Of a stretch of 64,000 nt of DNA, positions 32,670 to 44,324 are shown piece after piece. Made by a program: the position numbers and the translations under genes. The DNA lies in the NCBI RefSeq assembly GCF_009846745.1, contig NZ_AQPF01000003.1, positions 124,001-188,000 on the forward strand. The letters run 5' to 3'. The stretch's first letter is position 1, and the number at the start of each line of letters is the position of its first letter. The DNA is from Alloalcanivorax xiamenensis (GTDB lineage: Bacteria > Pseudomonadota > Gammaproteobacteria > Pseudomonadales > Alcanivoracaceae). Under the pieces are notes generated by a model. The model was not told where the DNA came from and did not search any database. It saw nothing but the letters and a program-made list of their open reading frames with translations.

Positions 32670-34415
32670 ATGTCTCTGAGGAACGACGCTTTTAAACTGG
32701 GCGCGCTGGCTGTTGCCATCTCCATGGCACTGACCGGTTGCGGAAGCGATAGTGATAACGACGGCAACCCTGACCCGCAGCCGCGGATGGAGCGGCTGAC
32801 CCGTATCGCCACCCTGCCGCTGGGTTCGGAAGCCACCGGTCTGTTCATGAAAGAGGACGGTGAGGTCTTCACCAACATCCAGCATCCGTCCGATGCCAAC
32901 GTCACCGTTGATGGCGAAGGGCACGTCTATAAACACGCCACCGTGGGACTGATCGAAGGGGCGGACATCCATGAGCACTTCGAGTCGATTTCCGTTCCGG
33001 AAACCGATGAAGAGAAACAAATCATGCGCGTGGCGGTAGGCCGCTACAACGTGTTGGGACAGCAAGGCCAGTCCTGGGCCGGCACCCCTGGCACCGGTCT
33101 GGGCGCCATCGAAGTAAACGACGGCACCGCCCTGATCCGTGTTTCCAATGACCCCGATTTCAACGGCTGGGTCCAAGTCAGCGAGGACGAAGGCTATCTG
33201 TTCACCAACTGGGAAGACCGTCCCGGCGGAATGAGCCGTCTGCACCTGATCCGCACCGCGGAAGGCCGTTGGGTGGTGCACGGTAACGATGCGTCCATGG
33301 TGGACTTCTCCGCCGTGCACGGCACCTGGGTTAACTGCTTCGGAACGGTTTCTCCCTGGAACACTCCGCTGACCTCCGAAGAGCTCTACTTTGACGAAAC
33401 CGCGAGCTGGAACGCACCCGGCGAAGGCGGAGTGCAGGATCTGGCGGATTATCTGGCCGGCAAAGCCAATTCCGACTACACCGCTGCCTACCCGAACCCG
33501 TATAACTACGGCTACATCGTCGAAATCACCGATCCCACCGGCACCCCCACCCCGGTGAAGCACTTCACTCTGGGACGTTACTCCCATGAAAACGCCGTGG
33601 TGATGCCGGACCAGAAAACGGTGTACATGAGCGACGATGGCGGCGGTGTGATCATGTTCAAGTTCGTCGCCGACAACGCGGGCGACCTGAGCAGCGGCAC
33701 CCTCTACGCCGCCAAGGTCACCTCCGACGCCATTCCCATGGACGCCGCCCAGGCCGGTTTCGATCTGGAGTGGGTTGAGCTGGCCCATGGCGGCAACGAC
33801 CAGATCAAAGACTGGGTCGCCGATTACGACGACATCACCGCCGCCGACTACGTGGAAGGTGAGAACAGCTATATCAGCGATCAGCAGATCAACGACTGGG
33901 CGGAAAGCAAACTGAACCAGGACCTGGACGGCAGCGGTGACGTCGCCGCCAATCCGTTCGGCGACAACCGCGTGGCCTTCCTGGAGTCCCGTAAGGCGGC
34001 GGTAAAACTGGGCGCCACCGGCGAGTTCAACAAGATGGAAGGGATCAACATCAACCCGGCCCTGGCCAAGGCCAGCGTCGAGGGCGAGGGCCCTCAGGCC
34101 TACGTCTACGTGGCCATGTCCGACATCTCCGGCGCCATGCTGGACGAAGAAGGCGCCATTCAACTGACCAACGACGACGCCCGTTGCGGCGGCGTGTTCC
34201 GCATGCCTCTGGAAGCGGACTACAACGTATCCCGACTGGATATGGTGGAACTCGGCGGCCCCTATGATCCCACCGACGAAGCCAACACCTGCAGCGTGAA
34301 TGGCCTGTCCGGCCCGGATAACGTGGCGGTCATGAATGACGGTCGCGTGCTGATCGGCGAAGACACCAACAAACACGAAAACAACATGGTCTGGCTGCTG
34401 GATCCGGAATCCTGA
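32670..34415 (+). CDS. phoX: Alkaline phosphatase PhoX, lipoprotein form
   Basis: 581 aa. Lipobox with Cys24 (ALTGC) and a GSDSDNDGNPDPQ tether. The PhoX/DUF839 six-bladed propeller is recognised by WVNCFGTVSPWNTPLTSEE (Fe-ligating Cys223 and the Ca/Fe-ligating Glu region), GRYSHENAVVMPD, YMSDDGGGVIMFKFV and the C-terminal GPDNVAVMNDGRVLIGED. PhoX enzymes use an iron-calcium cofactor. Unlike typical PhoX, the signal peptide (MSLRNDAFKLGAL) has no twin arginine, implying Sec export and periplasmic cofactor assembly. It has a Pho box upstream and a di-haem lipoprotein gene 82 bp downstream. Confidence 0.93.
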   Translation: MSLRNDAFKLGALAVAISMALTGCGSDSDNDGNPDPQPRMERLTRIATLPLGSEATGLFMKEDGEVFTNIQHPSDANVTVDGEGHVYKHATVGLIEGADIHEHFESISVPETDEEKQIMRVAVGRYNVLGQQGQSWAGTPGTGLGAIEVNDGTALIRVSNDPDFNGWVQVSEDEGYLFTNWEDRPGGMSRLHLIRTAEGRWVVHGNDASMVDFSAVHGTWVNCFGTVSPWNTPLTSEELYFDETASWNAPGEGGVQDLADYLAGKANSDYTAAYPNPYNYGYIVEITDPTGTPTPVKHFTLGRYSHENAVVMPDQKTVYMSDDGGGVIMFKFVADNAGDLSSGTLYAAKVTSDAIPMDAAQAGFDLEWVELAHGGNDQIKDWVADYDDITAADYVEGENSYISDQQINDWAESKLNQDLDGSGDVAANPFGDNRVAFLESRKAAVKLGATGEFNKMEGININPALAKASVEGEGPQAYVYVAMSDISGAMLDEEGAIQLTNDDARCGGVFRMPLEADYNVSRLDMVELGGPYDPTDEANTCSVNGLSGPDNVAVMNDGRVLIGEDTNKHENNMVWLLDPES

Positions 34416-34434
34416 TCGTCCCGGTTTCACCGTC

Positions 34435-34469
34435 CAAGGGGGGAGGAGCGCTCAGGCGCCCTCCCCCTT
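34435..34469 (+). terminator. Strong hairpin after phoX
   Basis: An AAGGGGGGAGGAGCGC arm pairs with GCGCCCTCCCCCTT around a TCAG loop. No T-run follows, so it may act as an attenuator or mRNA-stabilising stem between phoX and the lipoprotein gene rather than a full stop. Confidence 0.6.
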
Positions 34470-34497
34470 GTCGTCTCGCTGCAACAGGTTTATCCCG

Positions 34498-36132
<1,635 letters not shown>

Positions 36133-36144
36133 GTTACAAGCATG

Positions 36145-36172
36145 AAAAAGGCCGGCAATAGCCGGCCTTTTT
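36145..36172. terminator. Bidirectional terminator between the lipoprotein gene and purA
   Basis: AAAAAGGCCGGC-AATA-GCCGGCCTTTTT is a perfect stem with A- and T-runs on both sides, serving both convergent genes. Confidence 0.92.
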
Positions 36173-36189
36173 ATCAGCGGAATTCGAAC

Positions 36190-37482
<1,293 letters not shown>

Positions 37483-37502
37483 GGCTATCGCTGCTTCGCT
37501 GT

Positions 37503-38681
37503 TCAGGAGGAAATGGGTTGAATGGTCCAGCCATCGTTGGCGGCCACCAGTTGCCGGTCACACCCCAGTTCGCCGGGGTCGTTATCGGCGCCGGGCAGAG
37601 CCAGCACCACGCGCTCGCCGTCCGCGCGCAACGCCGCCACTTCAGCGGCGAAGGAGGCATCGGACAACTCGCCCCGGGCGAGCACACCGCCCTTCCGGGT
37701 TACGGCGGCCAGGGCCGCCAGTTTCTTCAGATCGGCGCTGAAACCGGTGGCTGGCCGGGCCCGGCCAAACACCTCACCGATGTGGTCATAGCGACCGCCC
37801 TTGGCCAGCGGTTCGCTGTCACCAGGCAGATAAGCGGCGAGCACCACACCGGTATGGTAGTGATATCCGCGCAGCTCTCCGAGATCCAGGTGCAATCGCG
37901 CCGGGCTGTCAGCCAAGGCGCCGGCCAGCGCCTCAAGGGAGGCCAGCGCCGTCAGTGCCTCCGGGAAAGCCGCCAGCAACGCCCGGGCCTGCTCAAACAC
38001 CGTGCTGTCGCCGTCCAGGAACGGCAATTCCGCCAGCGCCCGGCTGGCCGCCGCCGGCAGCGCCCGTTCGGCCAGAAACGCGTTCAGTTCGGTGCGCGCC
38101 TTGCGCAGATAGATGTCTTCCAGGCGCGCCTGGTCAGCGCCGGTCAGATCACAGGCCGCCACCAGGGAGCGGAAAATGCCCACATGGCCCAGATCCAGCA
38201 CCACCTGATCCTGAATGCCGGCCAGCGCCATGGTTTCCAGCATCAGCAGGATGACTTCCAGGTCGCTTTCAGCGCCGTCATGGCCGAACAGTTCCACGCC
38301 CAACTGGTAAGGCACGCGGCTGCCGCCGGCCTGTGCCGGGCGGGCACGCAGCGCGGTGGAACAGTAACACAACCGCGTCGGGGCGCCTTGACGCAGGCTG
38401 TGAGCGTCCATGCGCGCCACCTGGGGGGTCATGTCCGCGCGCACGCCCATCAGGCGGCCACTGAGTTGATCTGTAATCTTGAAGGTTTCCCGCTCCAGGT
38501 CACGGCCGGCGCCGTTGAGCAGGGATTCCAGGAATTCGATGAGCGGCGGGAATACCAGCTCGTAACCCCAGGACTGGTACAGGTCCAGCGCCCGGCGCCG
38601 CAGGTGCTCGATGGCCCTGGCGCGTTCGGGAAGGACCTCTTCCACGCCATCGGGGAGCAACCACTGTTCTTCCTGATTCAT
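37503..38681 (-). CDS. hisZ: ATP phosphoribosyltransferase regulatory subunit
   Basis: HisRS-like protein of 392 aa that partners short-form HisG in histidine synthesis. Class II synthetase motifs persist: motif 2-like MGVRADMTPQVARMDA and YQLGVELFGHDGAESD, and LAKGGRYDHIGEVFGRARPATGFSADL. It lacks the C-terminal anticodon-binding domain of true HisRS. I start at MNQEEQWLLPDG (38681); the frame's upstream extension lies inside DUF2065. Its place before purA is typical. Confidence 0.96.
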   Translation of the reverse strand: MNQEEQWLLPDGVEEVLPERARAIEHLRRRALDLYQSWGYELVFPPLIEFLESLLNGAGRDLERETFKITDQLSGRLMGVRADMTPQVARMDAHSLRQGAPTRLCYCSTALRARPAQAGGSRVPYQLGVELFGHDGAESDLEVILLMLETMALAGIQDQVVLDLGHVGIFRSLVAACDLTGADQARLEDIYLRKARTELNAFLAERALPAAASRALAELPFLDGDSTVFEQARALLAAFPEALTALASLEALAGALADSPARLHLDLGELRGYHYHTGVVLAAYLPGDSEPLAKGGRYDHIGEVFGRARPATGFSADLKKLAALAAVTRKGGVLARGELSDASFAAEVAALRADGERVVLALPGADNDPGELGCDRQLVAANDGWTIQPISS

Positions 38682-38697
38682 TGTCACGCTCTTAAAG

Positions 38698-38895
38698 TTA
38701 CATGCCCGGCCGCAGAAACAGCAGAATGCCGGCGCCCACGGCCATGGCCACCAGGCCACAAACGCGCAGTATCCGGCCATCCAGACGGGCCAGCTCGAGG
38801 GCGGCGCGGCGCATGCGCTCCGGCGCCAGCGCCAGGGGCACCCCCTCGATCACCAGTACCAGACATAACGCCTTGATCAGCAGAATCCAGTCCAT
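38698..38895 (-). CDS. DUF2065 family small membrane protein
   Basis: 65 aa with two membrane segments (MDWILLIKALCLVLVIEGVPLAL; LRVCGLVAMAVGAGILLFLRPG) and the conserved ERMRRAALELARLDGRILR middle. DUF2065 proteins sit between hflC and hisZ/purA in many gammaproteobacteria, as here. The function is unknown. I start at MDWILL (38895). Confidence 0.88.
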   Translation of the reverse strand: MDWILLIKALCLVLVIEGVPLALAPERMRRAALELARLDGRILRVCGLVAMAVGAGILLFLRPGM

Positions 38896-38910
38896 CCGGA
38901 GCCTGTCCAC

Positions 38911-38938
38911 AAAAAAACCGGGTGCCAAGCACCCGGTT
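38911..38938 (-). terminator. Terminator after hflC
   Basis: On the minus strand AACCGGGTGC-TTG-GCACCCGGTT is followed by T7, separating hflKC from DUF2065-hisZ-purA, at least in part. Confidence 0.88.
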
Positions 38939-38970
38939 ACGGCATTCTACCATGGACCAAGGGCCGACGA

Positions 38971-40032
38971 CTAACGGCCGCCCTCGGAGTCCTTCAGGTA
39001 CCTGAAGAAGTCACTGTCCGGTTCCAGCAGCAGGATATCATTGGGTGACTTGAAGCTGTCCCGATAGGCCTGCAGGCTGCGGTAAAAGCGGAAGAACTCT
39101 TCATCCCGGGAGTAAGCCTGGGCATAAATGCCGGTGGCGCGGGCATCCCCTTCACCGCGGACTTTCTGCGCTTCCTCGTAGGCCTGGGCGACGATCTCGG
39201 TTTCTTCGCGATCGGCCGAGGCACGAATCCGCTCAGCTTCTTCCCGCCCTTCGGAACGGTGCTCGGCGGCATCACGGGCCCGTTCGGCGCGCATCCGGTC
39301 AAACACCCGCCCACGCACTTCATCCGGCCAGTCCACCTGCTTAACGCGGACGTCCACCACCTCGATACCGAGATCTTGAAGGGTGGCGGCATTCACTTCC
39401 TCGGCCACCGAGTTCATCAGTTTTTCGCGCTGATCGTGCTTGTCTTCCAGCAGGGCCTGAGTCGCGCCTTTTTCCTGCACCTTCTTGCGGAACTCCTCGT
39501 CCTCCTCGGTGACCAGTTGCTCCTCGCTCTTATCGAGCGTTTCGCCGCTGACCACCGCGTTCGGATCCAGTGCCTCGTCGGGCAGTTCCCCACCCCGACC
39601 CGCGACCACTTCCTGCACGGTACGGGCGGCGAACTGGTTCCGCAGCGCTTCGTTAACCCGTGGATCGAGCAGTTCCCGGGCCCGGCGTTCCATCACCAGA
39701 CTGTTGTTGGAACCGGCCCCGACACTGACGATATAGCGCTGCACATCAGCAATGCGCCAGGTCACGAAGGCATCCACATTGAGCAGCTTCTTCTCACCAG
39801 TGAGAAACGCCTGGGTGGGCACGTCGTGGGTCAACAAACGGCCATCCACGCGAATCACCTCGTCGATCAGCGGCACCTTGGGATACAGCCCGGGTTTGAT
39901 GTCCGTGCTTTCGATCCGGCTGAAGCGCTTGAGCACCGCCTTCTCGGTCTCATTGACGATATAGAATGAATCGAACGCCAGCAGCAACAGCACGCCCACC
40001 GCCACCAGCATCAGCCAACCTCGTGTACCCAT
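38971..40032 (-). CDS. hflC: HflC, modulator of FtsH protease (SPFH/band 7)
   Basis: 353 aa. One N-terminal membrane anchor (WLMLVAVGVLLLLAFDSFYIV), an SPFH domain (TEKAVLKRFSRIE...LKPGLY-type) and the coiled-coil ERARDAAEHRSEGREEAERIRA. An acidic insertion at about 150-200 (DEALDPNAVVSGETLDKSEE) makes it longer than E. coli HflC (334). It forms the large periplasmic HflKC cage around FtsH. Its ATG shares one base with the hflK stop. Confidence 0.95.
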   Translation of the reverse strand: MGTRGWLMLVAVGVLLLLAFDSFYIVNETEKAVLKRFSRIESTDIKPGLYPKVPLIDEVIRVDGRLLTHDVPTQAFLTGEKKLLNVDAFVTWRIADVQRYIVSVGAGSNNSLVMERRARELLDPRVNEALRNQFAARTVQEVVAGRGGELPDEALDPNAVVSGETLDKSEEQLVTEEDEEFRKKVQEKGATQALLEDKHDQREKLMNSVAEEVNAATLQDLGIEVVDVRVKQVDWPDEVRGRVFDRMRAERARDAAEHRSEGREEAERIRASADREETEIVAQAYEEAQKVRGEGDARATGIYAQAYSRDEEFFRFYRSLQAYRDSFKSPNDILLLEPDSDFFRYLKDSEGGR

Positions 40033-41216
40033 CAGCGAATCTCCGTGCGGTTGGTGTTATACAGGCTGCGCGGCGCCTGACGACCGCTGCTTCCGCCGTC
40101 ATCGGCACCGGCGTTGGTGGTACGCGGTGAGCCATTGGACGACCCGCCGGAGTCACTTCCGGCACCTTTTGCGGCCTCCCTGGGCTTCATCAGCTGATCC
40201 AGGGGCAGGTACATCAGGTTGTTGCCATTTTTCACGTCAACCAGGACCTTGCTGGAGGCCCCCAGCACTTCGGTGATGGTGTCCAGATAAAGGCGATGCC
40301 GGGTAACCGATGGCGCCTTTTCATACTCGGCCACCAGATCCTCGAAGCGCGCGGCATTACCCTGCGCCTCGGCCACCACCTTGGCTTTGTAGGCCTTGGC
40401 TTCCTCGGTGATCCGGGCGGCTTTACCGCGAGCCTGCGGAATGATCGCGTTATAGTAGGCTTCCGCTTCTTTCTTGAAGCGGTCCTCGTCCTCGCGCGCC
40501 TTGGCCACGTCGTCAAAGGCATCACGCACGGCATCCGGCGCCGCGGTACGGTCCAGCACCACCTGGTTGATCACCAGGCCGGTGTTGTAGCGGTCCAGGT
40601 ACTCCTGCAGACGCTTGCGTACTTCCAGGCGAATATCTTCACGCTGGTCGCGCAAGACATCATCCATGGTGGAACTGCCCACCACGTGACGCAGGGCGGA
40701 ACTGGTCGCGTGTTCGAGGATGGATTCAGGAGCGGACACCCGCAGCAGGAACGCCTGGGGATCCAGCACCTTGTACTGCACACCCAACGTCACGGACACG
40801 ATGTTGGTGTCGCGGGTGAGCATTTCCTCACTCAGCTCGTAGCTGCGGTTCTGGCCGACGTCCACTTTCATCGCCTGCTCGATCACCGGCGCGCGCCAGT
40901 TCAGGCCCGGCTCCACCATGCGGTTGAACTTGCCGAAGCGCAGCACTACCGCCTGCTCCCGCTGGTCCACCTGGTAAAAGCCCATCATCACATAGCCGAC
41001 CACCAGCACCAGAGCGAGAATGATCAGCAGCCCTTTTGGTACGCCGCCACCTCGCTTGCCGCCGCCACCGCTGCCGCCTTTACCGCCAAACAGGCCGTTG
41101 ATGCGATCCTTCAGATTCTTCAGCGCTTCATCGAGATCGGGTGGACGTTGATCTCCGCCACCGCCCCCACCCCAGGGATCCCTGGGTTTGTTGCCGCCAG
41201 GTTCATTCCAGGCCAT
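40032..41216 (-). CDS. hflK: HflK, modulator of FtsH protease (SPFH/band 7)
   Basis: 394 aa. A Gly/Pro-rich cytosolic N-terminus (NEPGGNKPRDPWGGGGGGDQ), a membrane segment (about 66-86, GLLIILALVLVVGYVMMGFY), an SPFH domain (REQAVVLRFGKFNRMVEPGLNW) and a coiled coil with AYKAKVVAEAQGNAARF, then a Ser/Gly-rich tail. Coupled to hflC by TGATG. Confidence 0.96.
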   Translation of the reverse strand: MAWNEPGGNKPRDPWGGGGGGDQRPPDLDEALKNLKDRINGLFGGKGGSGGGGKRGGGVPKGLLIILALVLVVGYVMMGFYQVDQREQAVVLRFGKFNRMVEPGLNWRAPVIEQAMKVDVGQNRSYELSEEMLTRDTNIVSVTLGVQYKVLDPQAFLLRVSAPESILEHATSSALRHVVGSSTMDDVLRDQREDIRLEVRKRLQEYLDRYNTGLVINQVVLDRTAAPDAVRDAFDDVAKAREDEDRFKKEAEAYYNAIIPQARGKAARITEEAKAYKAKVVAEAQGNAARFEDLVAEYEKAPSVTRHRLYLDTITEVLGASSKVLVDVKNGNNLMYLPLDQLMKPREAAKGAGSDSGGSSNGSPRTTNAGADDGGSSGRQAPRSLYNTNRTEIR

Positions 41217-41227
41217 TGATTTCTCCG

Positions 41228-42595
41228 TTATCCCGCTTTGTGCGAGCGTTCTGGATTGTAGGAATGGGCCGAGCCCTCTGCAACCTGAGGCGCGGGCACC
41301 GATACATCCTTTTCGCTGAGACCCGCTTCTCGGAGCAGGCGTTCAAAGTGCACCCGGTTCAGATGCACCCTCAGCAACATGGCGCCGTCGGTGCCGGCCT
41401 CCTCCGCCAGCACCTCGCCCGCCTCATGCAAACGTGCTCTCAAGCGTCCGGCCTCCGGCGGCAGACGCAGCCACCGGTCAACCCAATGTTCGGCCAGACG
41501 TTCGGCGATCGCCTGGTGCAGCAATTCAAACCCTTGCTGCTCCCGGGCCGACAGCCATACCCTCCACGGCCGCCCCTGCTCATCCCGGTCCAGCCGGGGA
41601 GCGTCGCCGAGACGGTCCACCTTGTTGTAAACATGCAACACCGGCACCTGATCGGCGCCGATCTCCTCCAACACCTCGTTCACCGATGCCACGTTATCGT
41701 CGCGTTCTTCGGCGCTGCAATCCGTGATATGGAGCAGCAAAGAAGCATTGACGGTTTCCTCCAGGGTGGCCCGGAAGGCCTCCACCAGGCGGTGCGGCAA
41801 ATGGCGGATGAAACCCACGGTATCCGCCAGAATCGCCGGCCCCACGCCGGGCACCCTCACCTTTCGCAGAGTCGGGTCCAGGGTGGCGAATAACTGGTCC
41901 GCCACGTAAACCTCTCCGGTGGTCAGAGCATTGAACAGGGTGGACTTGCCAGCGTTGGTATAGCCTACCAGGGAAATCAGCGGCGTTTCTGAACGGTCAC
42001 GGGCACGACGTCCCTGCTCCCTCTGTTTGCGCACTTTTTCCAGGCGGGCCTCAATGGCACGGATACGGTCACGGATCAGACGACGGTCCGTTTCCAGCTG
42101 CGTTTCACCGGGGCCGCGCAGGCCAATACCGCCTTTTTGCCGCTCCAGGTGGGTCCAGCCGCGCACCAGCCTTGAGGCCAGGTGCCGCAATTGGGCCAGT
42201 TCCACCTGCAAGCGCCCCTCATGGGTACGGGCACGCTGGGCGAAGATGTCCAGAATCAGGCCGGTACGGTCCAGGACCCGGCATTTCGCCGCCCGTTCCA
42301 GATTGCGTTCCTGAGCCGGGCTGAGGGCGTGGTTGAACAACACCACGTCGGCCTCTTCCTGGCGTACCAGTTGGGCCAGTTCCTCGCTCTTGCCACTGCC
42401 GATGAACAGCGCCGGATCAGGACGGTCACGCTTGCCCAGCAGCTCCGCCACGGGTACCACGCCACTGGACACCACCAGGTGGTGGAATTCCTCCAGATCC
42501 TCCCGCCCGAAAGCGTCGGGCAGGTCCATGTGCACCAGAATGGCCCGTTCGCCAGCCCCGGTGCGTACCTGTTCAGTACGTTCGAATAAATCCAT
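41228..42595 (-). CDS. hflX: Ribosome-associated GTPase HflX
   Basis: 455 aa. HflX N-terminal domain (AILVHMDLP; AELLGKRDRPDPALFIGSGK), a coiled region with GGIGLRGPGETQLETDRRLI (HflX signature), and a G domain with GYTNAGKSTLFN, DTVGFIRHLP and NKVDRL. It rescues stalled ribosomes by splitting subunits. I start at MDLFERTEQV (42595). It follows hfq across a spacer containing a terminator. Confidence 0.96.
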   Translation of the reverse strand: MDLFERTEQVRTGAGERAILVHMDLPDAFGREDLEEFHHLVVSSGVVPVAELLGKRDRPDPALFIGSGKSEELAQLVRQEEADVVLFNHALSPAQERNLERAAKCRVLDRTGLILDIFAQRARTHEGRLQVELAQLRHLASRLVRGWTHLERQKGGIGLRGPGETQLETDRRLIRDRIRAIEARLEKVRKQREQGRRARDRSETPLISLVGYTNAGKSTLFNALTTGEVYVADQLFATLDPTLRKVRVPGVGPAILADTVGFIRHLPHRLVEAFRATLEETVNASLLLHITDCSAEERDDNVASVNEVLEEIGADQVPVLHVYNKVDRLGDAPRLDRDEQGRPWRVWLSAREQQGFELLHQAIAERLAEHWVDRWLRLPPEAGRLRARLHEAGEVLAEEAGTDGAMLLRVHLNRVHFERLLREAGLSEKDVSVPAPQVAEGSAHSYNPERSHKAG

Positions 42596-42698
42596 GGACC
42601 TCAGTGTACCCACAGTCTCCGGGAACGCCACAAATACGACGGTCCGAATGTCATTTCCGGCCTCACTACAGCAGCGTCCTGCGGGGTGTTCGACAAAA

Positions 42699-42727
42699 CA
42701 AAGCCACGCCGCAAGGGCGTGGCTTTG
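42699..42727 (-). terminator. Terminator after hfq
   Basis: On the minus strand CAAAGCCACGCC-CTTGC-GGCGTGGCTTTG is followed by TTTTG. It would end part of hfq transcription before hflX. Confidence 0.82.
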
Positions 42728-42751
42728 CATAAGCCGGAACTGGCGACGCGG

Positions 42752-43048
42752 TTATTGATTGCCGTATTCGTCACCTGCCCCTGCCTGGCCGCCGCCGGTA
42801 CCGGAGGTACCGTGCATGGCCGGATTGCCACCGCCGGAGGCACGCGGGTTGCGGGCCGGCACCACGGTGGAAATGGCGTGTTTATACACCATTTGGCTTA
42901 CCGCGTTTTTCAGCAGTACCACGTACTGATCGAAAGACTCGATTTGCCCCTGCAGTTTGATTCCGTTAACCAGAAAGATTGAAACCGGAATACGTTCCTT
43001 TCTCAGCGCATTGAGAAAAGGGTCTTGTAGCGAATGCCCTTTTGACAT
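42752..43048 (-). CDS. hfq: RNA chaperone Hfq
   Basis: Hexameric Sm-like protein of 98 aa pairing sRNAs with mRNAs. Sm1 (QDPFLNALRKERIPVSIFLVNGIKLQGQIESFDQYVVLL) and Sm2 (YKHAISTVVP) are complete; a Gly-rich disordered tail follows (SGGGNPAMHGTSGTGGGQ). I start at MSKGHSLQ (43048). It lies between miaA and hflX as in most gammaproteobacteria. The 199-bp spacer to miaA shows no gene. Confidence 0.97.
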   Translation of the reverse strand: MSKGHSLQDPFLNALRKERIPVSIFLVNGIKLQGQIESFDQYVVLLKNAVSQMVYKHAISTVVPARNPRASGGGNPAMHGTSGTGGGQAGAGDEYGNQ

Positions 43049-43247
43049 GGCAGTTCTCCTCAGCATCCAAATATAAAAAGTAGCGCCCAACGTTTCGGGC
43101 AATCAGCGCATTGAATCCGCGTCCCGCGGACGTTCAATTCAATGTTATAACCCGGTCATCCAAGACCCACTTCGAGACCGGCCATCCCTGACTCCGGGCC
43201 CTGAATCCGTTCATTGACTCATCCGGCAACATGACCTTGAAAAAGTT

Positions 43248-44324
43248 TCACCCCAGATCATTCTCACCGCTACTAAACACGGATTTACAAACCTGCGCAA
43301 GCCGCGCCGCGCACGCTATGCGCTGGTTCTCCTCGGTACTGTCGTACCACTGTAATCCGGGCCATTTTCGCAGCCAGGTGAGCTGCCGTTTCGCCAGCTG
43401 GCGTGTGGCAATGATACCTTTTTCGACCATGGTCGGGTAATCCCATTGGCCATCCAGATAAGCCCATACCTGTCGGTAGCCCACGGCTTTGATCGCCGGC
43501 AGGTTCTCGTGCAAGTCACCGCGGGCAAACAGTCTTTCCACCTCCTCCAGCAACCCTTCCCGCAACATGGCGTGGAACCGTTGCTCGATACGCCGGTGCA
43601 ACTCCTGTCGCGGCGGCGCCACCGCCAGACTCAGCACCGGCGAAGCCAGGCCGCTGAAACGATAAAAACCCTGCTCCAGCGCTTCCGCGCGAGTCTCGTG
43701 CCGGGCGTGGAATGCCGACAGCGGCTCACCGGTGAGCCGGTACACTTCCAACGCGCGCTGCAGCCGTTGCCGGTCGCCGGGTTTGAGACGCCCGGCGGTG
43801 ACCGGATCGACGCGCGCCAATTCCGCGTGCACCGCGGGCCAGCCCGCCTGTTCGGCCAGGGCGGCGATTTCCGCCCGCACTGCCGGGTCCGCCGGCGGCA
43901 TCGGCGCCAATCCGTCCGCCAACGCCTTGAAATACAACATGGTGCCGCCTACCAGCAGCGGCACTTTACCGCGCCGCTGAATATCCTCGATCTCAGCCAG
44001 CGCGTCGGCACGAAAATCCGCCGCCGAATACGGTCGCGACGGATCCCGGAACCCCAATAATCGATGGGGCGCCTTCGCCAGTTCCTCCTTAGTGGGGCAT
44101 GCGGCACCGATTTCCAACCCCCGATACACCAAAGCAGAGTCCACATTGATGATTTCCATCGGCAGCCGGCTTACGGCGTCCATGGCGAGAGCGGTTTTAC
44201 CGGCCCCGGTTGGCCCCATCAGGAAGACAACGGGCCAGACGCCAGACGCCAGACGCCGGACGCTCAAAGGCCTGCTCTCTTTTTTTTCGCGTCCGGCGTC
44301 CGGCGTTTGGCGTCCGGCGTCCAT
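43248..44324 (-). CDS. miaA: tRNA dimethylallyltransferase with a repeat-encoded N-terminal extension
   Basis: Transfers dimethylallyl to A37 of tRNAs reading UNN codons, 358 aa. P-loop FLMGPTGAGKTALAMD, then NVDSALVYRGLEIG, LLVGGTMLYFKAL and RQLAKRQLTWLR. The ATG shares a base with the mutL stop (TAATG). The P-loop normally begins about 15-20 residues in; here an extra stretch (DAGRQTPDAGREKKE...RRLASGVW) is encoded by two inverted GACGCCGG-type arrays (44234-44263, 44289-44322). No other plausible start lies between them and the P-loop, so the extension is probably translated. Confidence 0.94.
   Translation of the reverse strand: MDAGRQTPDAGREKKESRPLSVRRLASGVWPVVFLMGPTGAGKTALAMDAVSRLPMEIINVDSALVYRGLEIGAACPTKEELAKAPHRLLGFRDPSRPYSAADFRADALAEIEDIQRRGKVPLLVGGTMLYFKALADGLAPMPPADPAVRAEIAALAEQAGWPAVHAELARVDPVTAGRLKPGDRQRLQRALEVYRLTGEPLSAFHARHETRAEALEQGFYRFSGLASPVLSLAVAPPRQELHRRIEQRFHAMLREGLLEEVERLFARGDLHENLPAIKAVGYRQVWAYLDGQWDYPTMVEKGIIATRQLAKRQLTWLRKWPGLQWYDSTEENQRIACAARLAQVCKSVFSSGENDLG
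44234..44322. repeat. Inverted GACGCCGG-type repeat arrays inside the 5' end of miaA
   Basis: Arm 44234-44263 (GCCAGACGCCAGACGCCAGA...) and arm 44289-44322 (GTCCGGCGTCCGGCG...) are inverted, separated by about 25 bp with a T-run. The element stays in frame with miaA. Confidence 0.8.

Noticed and set aside
32664..34430. 588-aa open frame on the minus strand
   Set aside because: Exact mirror of phoX, whose motifs and lipobox are clear; no recognisable protein features on the minus strand.
43049..43247. Small RNA or gene between miaA and hfq
   Set aside because: Only short, weak stems, no promoter-terminator pair and no coding frame.
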